A stretch of DNA of 64,000 bases from Simmondsia chinensis. Taxonomy: Eukaryota; Streptophyta; Magnoliopsida; Caryophyllales; Simmondsiaceae. Under the pieces are notes generated by a model. That model was not told the DNA's origin. It worked only from the letters and a program-made list of their open reading frames with translations, and did no database searches. The stretch's first letter is position 1. Each line of letters begins with the position of its first letter. Location: NCBI GenBank assembly GCA_018398585.1, contig JAGTTD010000015.1, forward strand, positions 28,725,478 through 28,789,477. The letters run 5' to 3'. The translations under genes and the position numbers were made by a program. Below, in pieces: positions 53,281-64,000 of the stretch.

Positions 53281-55632
53281 ATCTCTATTTAAATGTATAT
53301 TTTTTTGTGCTTCTTGTCTTTGTTATCTTGTATTTCATTTCTTTTATAAATAAGTTATTACTTAGAAAGAATATATTATAACTTATTTTTAACCAGTTTT
53401 ATTGAAATGCAATTCTAAATTCAAAATAATTACTTAAATGGGTTACAAGTATCAAATTCAACCTAACTCAAAAATCTTCAACTCAAGCTTGATATCGTTA
53501 GATTTCACCAACTATATAAACAGGAAGATGTAACACAGTTAGAAAAGTGAATTCAACAGCATCATAAAGGAAAAATTCGCCTTAAATCTTAGGTCATGGA
53601 AAATTTTCTCGATTATCAATTGTGGTAGCGACTCACACTTACTCAGCCTATCTACACGCAAATCCAACTAGAATACTAGCAGAATGTAAAGCATAATACG
53701 AACAAAAGCATAAAGCATAACACAAGGGAACTGGGTATACTTATGTTGAGCATTTAATCATATCTCCTCTCTCTACTGTGGTTTTGGGGACTCAAGGCAA
53801 ACACGTCCAATAGCCAACAAGTGTCCTGGTCAAGCTATTCCCTCTTTGTGGTAGTTACCAAGTCAAGGACTTCGGTCTAGGTTCCAAGTCAAATTCTCAA
53901 ACAAGGGTCTCAGTCAACGCTTCCTACATTTTGCTCAATAATCGTCACATCACATGCCTCACATATGTGTAATGTTGCAAAAGTGCTTTCATGCATTGCC
54001 ACACTAGAAGGATGTGCTCTCTCCCTTTCTGCTGCTCGCGTGCTTGCCCATTACGCTCACACGTAGGCTACGCCTCACACATTTCCTGTCTCGCACATGT
54101 TGTTGGAGCCTATGTGCTACCTATTTCGCAACACTACAAGCACTTGTGCACTGCTAGTAATGCAGTGCTACAGGCACCTATGCTTTCCCTACCTCACATG
54201 CACGCTTGCACTTCAGGCTAGTGCATGTGCACTATCACATGCCTATCCTCCCATGGACCTATGTGTTGCAAGCGCAGCACATTTGATCCAATCTGTTAGC
54301 AAAGACACCAACCAAAAAGCTTCCAAGTGCCCACCTTAGGTTGACATTCTGCTTGTATAATTGCACGCTCCCATGCACGTGGCCAAAGTCCATCTTATGT
54401 AAATGCCACACGCATATATGTTACAACCACTTGGAAACGCCATCCAACTAGCACTACACATGTATCTGTGCAGAGGAGCAAGCTTTCATGCTTGTCCCCA
54501 TGCTTGTGCAATCTACGTGCTTGGCCCAGGCTCATGCGTGGTGTTAGCGCCATGCTACAAACGTGCATGGGCCCCTTGCTACTAAGGTCATGCATAGGCA
54601 CAAATTTATTAGACTCGGAAAATCCATACAAAGGATGTGCACCGCACACTCACTCATGTCTAACCAATGCTCGCTCCGTATCAAAATGTGCTTGTGCGTT
54701 GCGCCTAATCAAAGCCACTTACCCGACTAGCTCTAAGCAACTATCTATGTATAGGACCATGTTTCCACGCCTATTCCAGCACTCGTGCGTTCTATTCTAA
54801 TGTCCAGTGTCCATGTTCTAAGCCAGCGCGATGGTACAAGTGCGCACGACACATGCCCCCGCAAGGCATGTTTGGGCCAAGGTCTCATCCAATACTTGAC
54901 ACTCATAGTTGTCATCGTTTGTACATTGGACAACCATGTCCACACTGTAATCGGACCATAATGTGCCACAACGCCAAGCACCATCCGGACTCCGTATCTA
55001 AATATCAAGGGTCTTACAGTTTGGTAGTGATGTATGTCGTATCTCTATAACTTGAATTATTGGTTTTGGCAAAACAATATGTGAGGGAGACATAACAATT
55101 CACCTCTTCTTTTATAAATTTATACACATGTCAAGAAAAAGGTGGGAAGCTGGAAAGTGCGCAAAATTAGATAACCGCTTTTCTATCACTTGTCAATTCA
55201 GCAAAGAAGTCATATATTATTGACTCATGGCTAAATCTCAGGTTAGAGTTGTGAGAGTTAAAAGATCAATATATAAGATCTAGTAGGTTACTTCGCATAA
55301 TATTAATTAGTCTTAAGATGAAATCACACTTGAACTTATATTCATCTTTGTGAATCGAAAATAAAAAGGCCCGAAAAATTTAACACCATAAGTCACGAGC
55401 ACCGGCTTGGAAGACAATGGCAAAAGAATTAGGTAAGCAAAAGTTTGCTTCATCGATTTGCAAAAAATTATATATTTCTATAAAAATATTTTCAATAATG
55501 TTATTTAAGACTTTTTAGTTTTCGTTTTTGTTTCTGCTTGAAGTAGAAACATTGTTTTTGGATTTCTGCTAAAAGACAAAAAAGTAACTTCTACTTTTAT
55601 TTAGAAATACTCTTCTTTTGCAAGGAACCTTA

Positions 55633-56652
55633 GGGCCTGTTTGATAACAAAGAATTTTTCAGTTTTTGAGGCTGAAAAACGTGTCCAACAGTCCAGTTTT
55701 TCAATTGGAGAAGTTGGAAAACAATTTTTTGGTTTTCCCTATTATTTCACAAATTTAGAAAACAGTTCTCCAAATTTTCCTTACAAAATAAGAGCTTTAT
55801 TTTCCGGCTTTTCCCCCACCTCCATTCACATTTTCACATCACTTACTCATTTTATAATATTTTTCTATATACCCCCATCATTTCCTCCTCTTACGTAAAT
55901 GGCTTTGAAATACTTAAAGCTAAATTCCTAATTTTAAAAGTGATAAATAATTTTTAAGGTAGATGATAAATAAGAGGATCGTGTAAGTTATTTAATTATA
56001 GGCACTCATCTTTGCAGAATGTGATCGAGCGGGCCTTAGAGGTACTAAAGCCTAGGTTCCTTTTTTCTTAAAGTGACACCAAACCATCCACTAAGGTAGG
56101 GGTATAAACAAATCGTATGTCCAATGAAATACGTGTGTTTGAAATCAATTAAGGCTCCTTCATGTTCATTATGAATGCTCGATGGCTTATCGAGCAGAGT
56201 TCGAATTGGGGGTTGGTCAGTTCGTTAACATTCTCGAACAGTTTGACAGGAGCTCGTTAACAGTTAATATTGATTCGAAAGATGGTTCAATAATGGCTCG
56301 ATAGTAACTTTAAAAGCATCAATAACAAGCTTGACTAGATAGCAAGCTTCGCTTGGTTTTTAAACTCGATAATAGCTCGACTCTACTCAGTAACAAGCTC
56401 AACCCGATAAGGCCTAAGAAGCCAAGCCGAGCCGAGTATTGAATACGCTAAAATCTTACAGAATCAAACTCGATAAGCCTTATCAAGCTTGAGTTCCAAC
56501 ACGGGGGTTCTTGGCTTAGCTTGGCTCGTTTACACCGCTGTGATAAGGCGAAAAAAATTAATTCTTATATATGTATCATTCCCAATTTTCATAAAATTGC
56601 AGAGCAGAGATTATTCGAACACAATTTCTAGTTTTCTATGTTGTAAAACTGG

Positions 56653-56687
<35 letters not shown>

Positions 56688-56748
56688 AGAGATAAAAAGA
56701 AAAAATAAAGATAAAAAAAAAATTTACTTTATACTATCAAACAAGTCC
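55633..56748. mobile_element. Tourist-like (PIF/Harbinger) element in unit 2
   Basis: Paralogue of 50054-51233 with ends GGGCCTGTTTGA and CAAACAAGTCC and TTA TSDs. A nested GCTCG element lies at 56096-56541, and there is an A run at 56652-56685. Confidence 0.78.
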
Positions 56749-56909
56749 TTAAAAAATGGAAAGAAAAAAAAAATTTTAAAAAAAAAGCACCTTTTTTCTT
56801 TGCAAGAACCTTGACCAAATAACCCAACACTATTCATGTCATCATTAGAGGCCCGGCCCGAGGCAGCCACTGGGCTAGGCCCTCCGTCCAGTCCCCCCAC
56901 CCCCAATTT

Positions 56910-56974
<65 letters not shown>

Positions 56975-57742
56975 TTTTAACCAAAAAATAATTATAATTT
57001 ATCAATAAATAACATAACATATAATCGTAATAATCCCCTATAAAATTGCAAATATATTTTTTAAATGTAATGTATTATAACTTATTACAAAAATACAATT
57101 ATAACAATATAATAGTTCCTTATGCCATATTTAATCCAAAAAAATGTCTTCATTGTGCCAAAAAATGCTGACACAAAACTTGATTTTGCCAATATATAAG
57201 TTGTTTATATCAAAATTCAATAATTTTTTATCACGGTTCGTTAAATTTATGCTAAAAATATTTACATGCCTTATATATACTAACGTAATCATATACTACT
57301 TTAATAGTTTTTGCATAAAGTCACTCATATTCTTGTAGATAATTCATCAAATCATGACATAAGATACATATGTCATAAAATATTCAAACTACATAATACC
57401 TCATTGTATATATTGAACCGTAAAAAATACTTAAGCATTAAATAGTCAAACTTCACCTAAATGATAACTTCCAAAAGAAAACGTATAATGTTATTGTTAT
57501 TACAGAAATGTAACACCGGAGTGACTTTATAAAAATTTTGTAGCTAATATTCACTATCAGTCATTATCTAGGGATGTAAATGAGCCTAGCCAGCTCGCGA
57601 GGTCAAGCTCCAAAAACTCAGCTCTCTTTGAGCTCGAGCTGGCTTGCTTACCTTACCGAACCGAGCCCGAGCCTAGTAAAGCTCAAGCTCATAGACTCGC
57701 AACCCCTAAACGAGCCTCAGCGAGCATGGCAACGATAAAAAC

Positions 57743-60700
57743 GTGTCCAAGGGCCCCTATCCTGAAAAACAAAAAAACGATGGCACATAGAAAGCATAAA
57801 GCATAAAGCAACGGTAGCAATAAAGCAACATAACGACAAAACAATAAGCAATCAACACACAACAATAGCAAATATAATCAAACAGGTATACATATAAGTC
57901 TAAAGGCGCTAGTACTAACTTAGTTGTGCTCCTATATCCTAAACTATTATATTGGCTACACCTATGCTAGCCCTCCAATCTGCTCTATTTAGGTCCATCT
58001 CCTCATTTAGGTTGAGGTGGATGAGGTCATGTCAAATCGTCTTCATCCAACTCTTCTTTGGCCTATCCCTCCCTCTCCTCCCAATTGTAGTATGGAGTTG
58101 TTCACATCTCCTAACATAGGCAGTAGTCGGTCTTCTTCTAACATACCCAAACCACCGCAAACATTGCTCTCTCAACTTATCCTCGATTGGGAGCCATGCC
58201 CAATTTGCTTCTTATAACGTCATTTCTGATTTTATCCTTTCTTGTGTGTCCACACATCTACCGCAACATCCTCATCTCTGCTACCTTCAACTATAATAGC
58301 ATGTGTCTCACCCAAGTTAATGAAAGCTCTTTAGGCATTCTACTATAATAGCAAACAATTTTTGAACCTTCTATCTCTATTTAAATATACCAAAGAGGGT
58401 ACTGATATGTCGCCACCGGATTCTATTAGAACTCTGAAGCTAACCGTGTTTTGGCAAGGGCAGTACTAGGATGGGTGATCTTTTGGGAAGTCCTCACCCT
58501 CAGGTTGGGAGCACTCGAAAACAGCCTCTCTTCAGGGGTAATACCTTGAAGGGGGAAGGCTGCGTACATCCCCCCCCCCCCCCCCCCCAAAAAAAAAAGA
58601 ACCCTACTTAGACGGAAGCCCTTAGGCACTGGGTATGTTGCTTTTCTTTTTTTTTTTTAATCTCTATTTAAATGTATATTTTTTTGTGCTTCTTGTCTTT
58701 GTTATCTTGTATTTCATTTCTTTTATAAATAAGTTATTACTTAGAAAGAATATATTATAACTTATTTTTAACCAGTTTTATTGAAATGCAATTCTAAATT
58801 CAAAACAATTACTTAAATGGGATACAAGTATCAAATTCAACCTAACTCAAAAATCTTCAACTCAAACTTGATATCGTTAGATTCCACCAACTATATAAAT
58901 AGGAAGATGTAATGCAGTTAGAAAAGTGAATTCAACAGCATCATAAAGGAAAAATTCGCCTTAAATATTAGGTCATGGAAAATTTTCTCGATTATCAATT
59001 GTGGTAGCGACTCACACTTACTCAGCCTATCTACACGCAAATCCAACTAGAATACTAGCAGAATGTAAAGCATAATACGAACAAAAGCATAAAGCATAAC
59101 ACAAGGGAACTGGGTATACTTATGTTGAGCATTTAATCATATCTCCTCTCTCTACCGTGGTTTTGGGGACTCAAGGCAAACACGTCCAATAGCCAACAAG
59201 TGTCCTGGTCAAGCTATTCCCTCTTTGTGGTAGTTACCAAGTCAAGGACTTCGGTCTAGGTTCCAAGTCAAATTCTCAAACAAGGGTCTTGGTCAACACT
59301 TCCTACATTTTGCTCAATAACCGTCACGTCACATGCCACACATACTATACGTTTATCAGTATGTGTAATTTTGCACAAGTGCTTTCATGCATTGCCACAC
59401 TAGTGGGATGTGCTCTCTCCCTTTCTGCTGCTGCATGCTTGCCCATTACGCTCACATGTAGGCTACGCCTCACACATTGCCTGTGCCGCACATGTTGCTG
59501 GAGCCCAAGTGCTACCTATTTTACAACACTACAAGCACTTGTGCGCTGCTAGTAATGTAGTGCTACAAGCGCCTGTGCTTGCCCTACCTGACACTCACAC
59601 TTGCACTTCAGGCTAGTGCATCCTAGTGCCTGTGCACTATCACATGCCTATCCGCCCATGGACCTATGTGTTGCAAGCGCAATCTGTTAGCTAAGACTCC
59701 AACCAAAAAGATTACAAAGGCCCACCTTAGGTTGACATCCTGCTTATATAATTGCACGCTCCTCTGCACCTGACCAAAGTTTGTCTTGTGTAAATGCCAC
59801 ACACATATATGTTACAACCACTTGGGGACACCTATCCAACCAGCACTACGCACATATCTGTGCATAGGAGCAAGCTTTCATGCGTGTCCCAATGCTCATG
59901 CAATCTACGCGCTTGGCCCCTGCTCACGCGTGGCATTAGCGCCATGCTACAAACGTGCATGGCCCTCGTCCTAATAAAGCCATGCCTAGGCACAAATCTA
60001 TTAGATCCATGACACCCTTACAAAGGATGCGCACCACACACTCACTCGTGCCTAACCAGTGCTCGTTCCATATCAAAATGTGCATTTGCAGTGCAGCACC
60101 TAATCCAGGCCACTTACCCAAATAACCCTAAGCAACTATCTGCATGCAGGACCATGCTTCCACGCCTATTTCAACACCTGTGCATCCTATTAGTATGTCT
60201 AGTGTCAATTGTCTAAGCCACTCAAGATCATGCTTAGGCCAAGGTCTAGTCCAATACTTTCCACTCATGGTCATCATCATTCGTACTTTGGATAACCATG
60301 CCCACACGATGATCGGACCATGATGCGCCACAACGTCAGGCACCAACCATGTTCCTTATCCGAATGTCAAGGGTCTTACAAGTTTGGTAATGGTGTATGT
60401 TATATCTCTATAACTTGAATTTTTGGTCTTGGCAAAATCATATGTGATGGAGACTTAACAATTCACCTCTTTTTTATAAATTATAAACACGCATGTCCAA
60501 AAATAGGTGGGGAGCTCAAAAGTGCAGAAAATTAGATTACCACTTTTTCATCACTCGTCAATTCACCCAAAAAAACACATATGTTACAAGACTACACATG
60601 TGAGTTCAACTGAATCTCAAGATAGAGTTGTGAAAGAAAACAGATCGAGATATAAGATCTAATGGGTTACTCTACTTAATGTCAATTAATTTTAGAATGA

Positions 60701-62350
60701 AACCTGGTTTGGGCTTATATGTAGATCTCATATGTATCAATTTCGTGAGTCAAACCTAAAAAAGCTCGGTCAAAATTTAGCACTATAAATCGCTAGCACC
60801 GACTTGGAAGACAATGGCAAAGGAATTGGGTAAGTAGAAGTTTGTTTCATCAAGTTGTAAAAAATTATCTATTTCCGTGAAAATATTTTCAGGAATGTTA
60901 TCTAAAACTGTTTTAGTTTTCATTTTTGTTTCTGTTTTAAGTAGAAACATTGTTTCTGGACTTCCACTTAAAGACAGAAAAGTAACTTCTATTTTTATTT
61001 AGAAACACTCTTCTATTTTCCAGCCCAGCAACCTTAAAATCTGGAGAAAAAGTTATTTTCTAAGAACAAAGCACCTTTTTTCTGTGCAAAAACCTTGACC
61101 ACATAAGCCAATACTATTCATGTCATCATATTCATAACCTAAAAAGAGACATTATAAAAACTCGAGTAATTGCCATACTTAATCCAAATAGAATCGGAGG
61201 CTAAGAGCCTTTTGACACAACTCGTTGAATTGTCTCGTATTATCTGATGGGTTGACTCGGGTCCAGGGTCTAACACAGGTCAGACCAAGGATGACTTGAT
61301 CCAGGTCAGTGTATTTGTCTTCCACCCATACAATTAGATATAAAGTAAATATGCTAAAAATATAATTAAATAAAGGTTAAGTACACTATCAATCATTGTA
61401 CTTTGCGTATTGTTTTAATTAAGTCATTGTACTTATTTCGTCGATTAAATCCTTATATTTTTAATCATATCAATTTAATCCCGATACAATGTAATTTTCA
61501 GCTAAGATTTTAACACATATCACTCTATATAAAAGTTCGTCCCTGTCTGAACACTTCCTTCACGTGGAAAGCATTATTAAGTGCTAATAATGTTATAATT
61601 GTCACACTAGAAATTAACATTAATTTCAACTTTAAACTTGATTGAACCAATTTTAATTGTACTAGTGCTAAATGACACGATTACAAATACAAAAATTAAA
61701 TTGATACAAGCTAAATGAGCCATTGAATAATATACCAATCATATTAAATTTTGTAACAATGAGAAGAGTATAATCCTAGACAAACAGAGAAGCACTAAAA
61801 CGATTCCAAAAATATATAAGTATCTTCATTTTCTGCCAAAAAAAGTTGACACAACACATGATTTTACCAATATATAGATAGTTTACATCAAAATTCAGTG
61901 ATTTTTTATCATTATTCGTTGAATTTATACAAAAACATTTACATGACTTATATATATTAATGTAACCATATAATACTTCAATATTTTTTGTATAAAGTCA
62001 CCGATATTCTTAAAGAAAGTTTGTCAGGTCATGGCGTAAGGTACATATGCAATAAAATATTCAAACTCCATAGTACCTCATTATATATATTAAAACATCC
62101 AAGATACTTCAGTAATAAATGGTCAAACTTCACCTAAATGATAATTTTTAAAACAAAAAGTCTAGTGTTATTATTAGGGCAGAAATGTCAATACTAGCCA
62201 AGAGTTCTGCCATTCCTCTCGGTTTTTTGTAGCTCACTATCAATCATGCCTAGAGGTGTAAACAAGCCAAGCAGACTCACTTAGCTTACAAAGCCGAGCC
62301 CGAGCCAAGTAAAACTCGAGCTCGTAGGCTTGCAAGTCTAAGCGAGCCTT
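57743..62350. repeat. Tandem array unit 3
   Basis: About 4.6 kb; shorter because it lacks the Tourist-like element. The left part (57743-59350) is very close to unit 2; the right part (59360-62350) is clearly more diverged from both others. Ends in a GCTCG-type repeat. Confidence 0.8.
58387..58659 (+). mobile_element. 5S-SINE in unit 3
   Basis: TSD ATCTCTATTTAAAT at 58373-58386 and 58660-58673. Same insertion as in unit 2: same TSD, same head (CACCGGATTCTATTAGAAC) and same expanded C run (58570-58588). Confidence 0.85.
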
Positions 62351-62540
62351 TCTTAACATAATATATTTGCTTAAATATACCCGATAAAGCCAAAGTTGAG
62401 CCTAAATAAGCCGAGCCCGAGCTTAAACGAGCCCACATCGAGCTTAAATGAGTCAAAATATTGCAAGCTAATTCGAAACTCACCGAGCTTAATGCAGACG
62501 ACAGGCTCAGGCTCGGCTCAAATACATCCGTAGTCACATC
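62245..62540. mobile_element. hAT-like GCTCG repeat
   Basis: GAGGTGTAAACAAGCC at the left and GCTCAAATACATCCG at the right, with GAGCC/GAGCTT words between. Its left part is the end of unit 3. Confidence 0.5.
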
Positions 62541-62900
62541 ATCATTCTGATAATTCCGACATCTTTTTCGAATGGCAATAATAACACCCAGAAAAAGAGA
62601 GAACATACGAGAATTAGGGAGAGGGGTATACATATGTAGGGCCCTTGAGAGCAAAACCGAGGCATATCAAATCAAACATGAGAGAGAGAGCCAGCAAGTG
62701 TAGCTTCCAGGAAAATGTCACCACAACAAGACTTCAAGGGGATAACTACCACCATATTGGTGGGTCAGCCAGCCATGGCAATCAATCATGTATGCTCACA
62801 TCATCAAAAACGCCGTGCCCTTTCCCACGTGTGGCCATATAGAGAGAGAGAGAGAGACCTATGAGTCAAAGTGAAGGAGACGATCCCAGAAATTGAACTG
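62541..62900. other. Gene-free stretch with two (GA)n runs
   Basis: Short (GA)n microsatellites at about 62680-62692 and 62839-62857. No ORF of note. A CCACGTGTGG palindrome occurs at 62825-62834 but without an adjacent gene. Confidence 0.4.
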
Positions 62901-62904
62901 CTGG

Positions 62905-63060
62905 GTTTGGCGTAGTGGTTAGGGGAGCCCAAACCCGAGCACGAGGTCTTACCCGGATATTGGCGGCCTTTATTAGGATATTGTTGTAACTTCTTACCAT
63001 CTTAAAGAGAAAGTCTTAGCAACTATCGTGGACATAAACTATATGGGGTTGGCTTAAGTG
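62905..63060 (+). repeat. Possible tRNA-derived SINE remnant
   Basis: TGGCGTAGTGG (about 62909) matches the Pol III box A consensus exactly, but the region where box B should be (AGGTCTTACCC) is a poor match and no TSD or tail is clear. The text ATATGGGGTTGGC near the end is SINE-like. Weak call. Confidence 0.3.
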
Positions 63061-63084
63061 GTCAATTACTTGGATCTAACATTT

Positions 63085-63305
63085 TAGGATCCCTGTTTAG
63101 GACTCTAGAACTCCGAAGTTAAGCGTGTTTGGGTATAGTAGTACCAGGATGGGTGACCTCCTGCGAAGTCCTCCCCTCTCAGGTTAGGGGTACTCGGAAA
63201 CGGCCTCTATTTAGGGTAGCATCCTGAAAGGAGAAAGCTACGTACATCCATCCCCCCAAACCCTGCTTAGGCGAGAGCCCTTGCGGCACTGAGAATGTTG
63301 CTTAA
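63085..63305 (+). mobile_element. 5S-SINE, nearly full-length
   Basis: AGAACTCCGAAGTTAAGCG, GTAGTACCAGGATGGGTGAC and CTCCTGCGAAGTCCTC are a well-preserved 5S head. Tail: CTCGGAAACGGCCTC, AAGCTACGTACATCC, GCGGCACTGAGAATGTTGC. Box A and box C are intact. TSD not certain. Confidence 0.82.
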
Positions 63306-63649
63306 CATCTCATGATCCGTTCGATTTGCGGTCCAAATCCTTCCATAGGGCACAAATGATTCTTTGGGGCCACCCACTGGTCTATAGATCTCCTACTCGC
63401 ATTATTATACACAAGGGAAATTCTGAATTGGCCATACGTCTAAACTGGGTATTAATTGAGGTGCATATAAGCTAGCCAGCATATCCCAGTTACTAAAAGG
63501 AGATATCACAAACGATTTTGCCGCGTTTCGGAGGAATGTGCAACAAAAAGTCTTGCGCGCTATTAGGAAAAGCAAAACTAGAAACACGAATGTATCAAGA
63601 AGCTCGATGAGTCTTATCGTACGATCACAATGTCAATAATACGGCAACA

Positions 63650-63778
63650 TCAACCCAGTGCCTCAAAGAGGCTCCCGTCAAGGCGGAGTATGGAGAGGAT
63701 AGGATATACTCAATCTTACCCCTACAAGGTGCTACCCTGTAGAAGGATTGTTTTCGAAAAGCCCCCAACCCTATATTA
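63650..63778 (-). mobile_element. Tail-type SINE/LINE fragment
   Basis: Minus strand GGTTGGGGGCTTTTCGAAAA, GTAAGATTGAGTATATCC and GGCACTGGGTTGATGTTGC. A diverged tail without a 5S head. The remaining 63779-64000 holds a GAAAACATTTTCC-type inverted text and no gene. Confidence 0.6.
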
Positions 63779-64000
63779 TCAATAACGAAAGGCTGAAATA
63801 GGAGATCTACAGAGTACCAATTTAAAGAATAAACAAGTATGACCGAGTAGCAGCATATTAGCAGGATTAGGATGAGCAATAAGCAAATCAAGTCTAATAT
63901 CCTCAAATACAATTTAAGAAATTGGGCTCCGTTTCGTATAAATCTTTTTACTGCAGAAAACATTTTCCTATTGAAAAGATTTTACAAAGAAAATCAAATG

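Larger units (their letters stand above)
52345..57742. repeat. Tandem array unit 2
   Basis: 5.4 kb. Contains the RTE LINE piece (52345-52912), 5S-SINE (52989-53280), the unique blocks at 53760-55640, the Tourist-like element (55633-56748), the AT-rich family element and a GCTCG repeat. The left half looks closest to unit 3, the right half closest to unit 1. Confidence 0.85.

Noticed and set aside
53991..54649. Cysteine-rich small proteins in the tandem units
   Set aside because: Frames are not kept open across all three units and the sequence looks non-coding; Cys-rich content follows from reiterated TGC/CAC words.
62909..62980. tRNA gene
   Set aside because: A good box A only; no box B match, no cloverleaf that I can fold, no 3' terminator.
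63085..63305. Functional 5S rRNA gene
   Set aside because: The 5S-like part lacks the normal 5' end, carries substitutions, and is fused to the LINE-type tail, as in the other copies. It is a SINE head and not an rDNA unit.

Overview
The window looks like nuclear DNA of a flowering plant, most likely a eudicot with a repeat-rich genome. The evidence is AT-rich intergenic DNA, spliced seed-type LEA genes with GT/AG introns, plant-type L1 and RTE LINEs, Ty3/gypsy LTR elements, MITEs and SINEs. I see no prokaryotic, organellar or viral features. I cannot name the species.

The only host protein genes I can support are a minus-strand cluster of seed-maturation-protein (SMP, LEA D-34 type) genes. 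Copy A (exon 1 at 116-442, running off the left edge) has three CACGTG/ABRE-type boxes upstream and looks functional. Copy B (11500-12634) is a wreck: exon 1 has lost its SMP core, exon 2 is missing, and exon 3 stops after 18 codons. Copy C has exon 1 at 37013-37258, exon 2 at 27402-27701 and exon 3 at 25968-26171. If these belong to one gene, intron 1 is 9.3 kb and holds a full-length L1, an RTE LINE and tiny LTR elements.

The rest is a layered set of transposable elements, many with boundaries I could fix by target-site duplications (TSDs). These include a 6.4-kb L1 (28274-34687) that itself carries an LTR; a 3.3-kb non-autonomous Ty3/gypsy element (20479-23767) with 600-bp LTRs; several 5'-truncated RTE LINEs (5426-7683, 13585-15142, 35361-36221, 38550-39192, 41139-41759 and two duplicated copies); a 287-bp LTR retrotransposon (40374-40660); Mutator-like MITEs with 9-bp TSDs; Tourist-like elements with TTA TSDs; and hAT-like palindromic repeats.

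The most interesting content is a SINE family (about 240 bp) whose head is a 5S rRNA gene fragment, including the internal promoter, and whose tail matches the 3' end of the local RTE LINEs. Several copies have 14-19 bp TSDs. This looks like a Pol III-driven parasite with a captured RTE tail, and both partners are present here.

The right third (41.2-62.35 kb) is a three-unit tandem array of about 5.4 kb units. Unit 1 is swollen by private insertions: a MITE with a nested retroelement, a retro-tail, a 3.9-kb LTR element and a tRNA-derived SINE. Shared insertions give conflicting groupings: the 5S-SINE is in units 2 and 3, the Tourist-like element in units 1 and 2. That pattern fits an original pair of units followed by a second, offset duplication. 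I see no supported host gene in the array.
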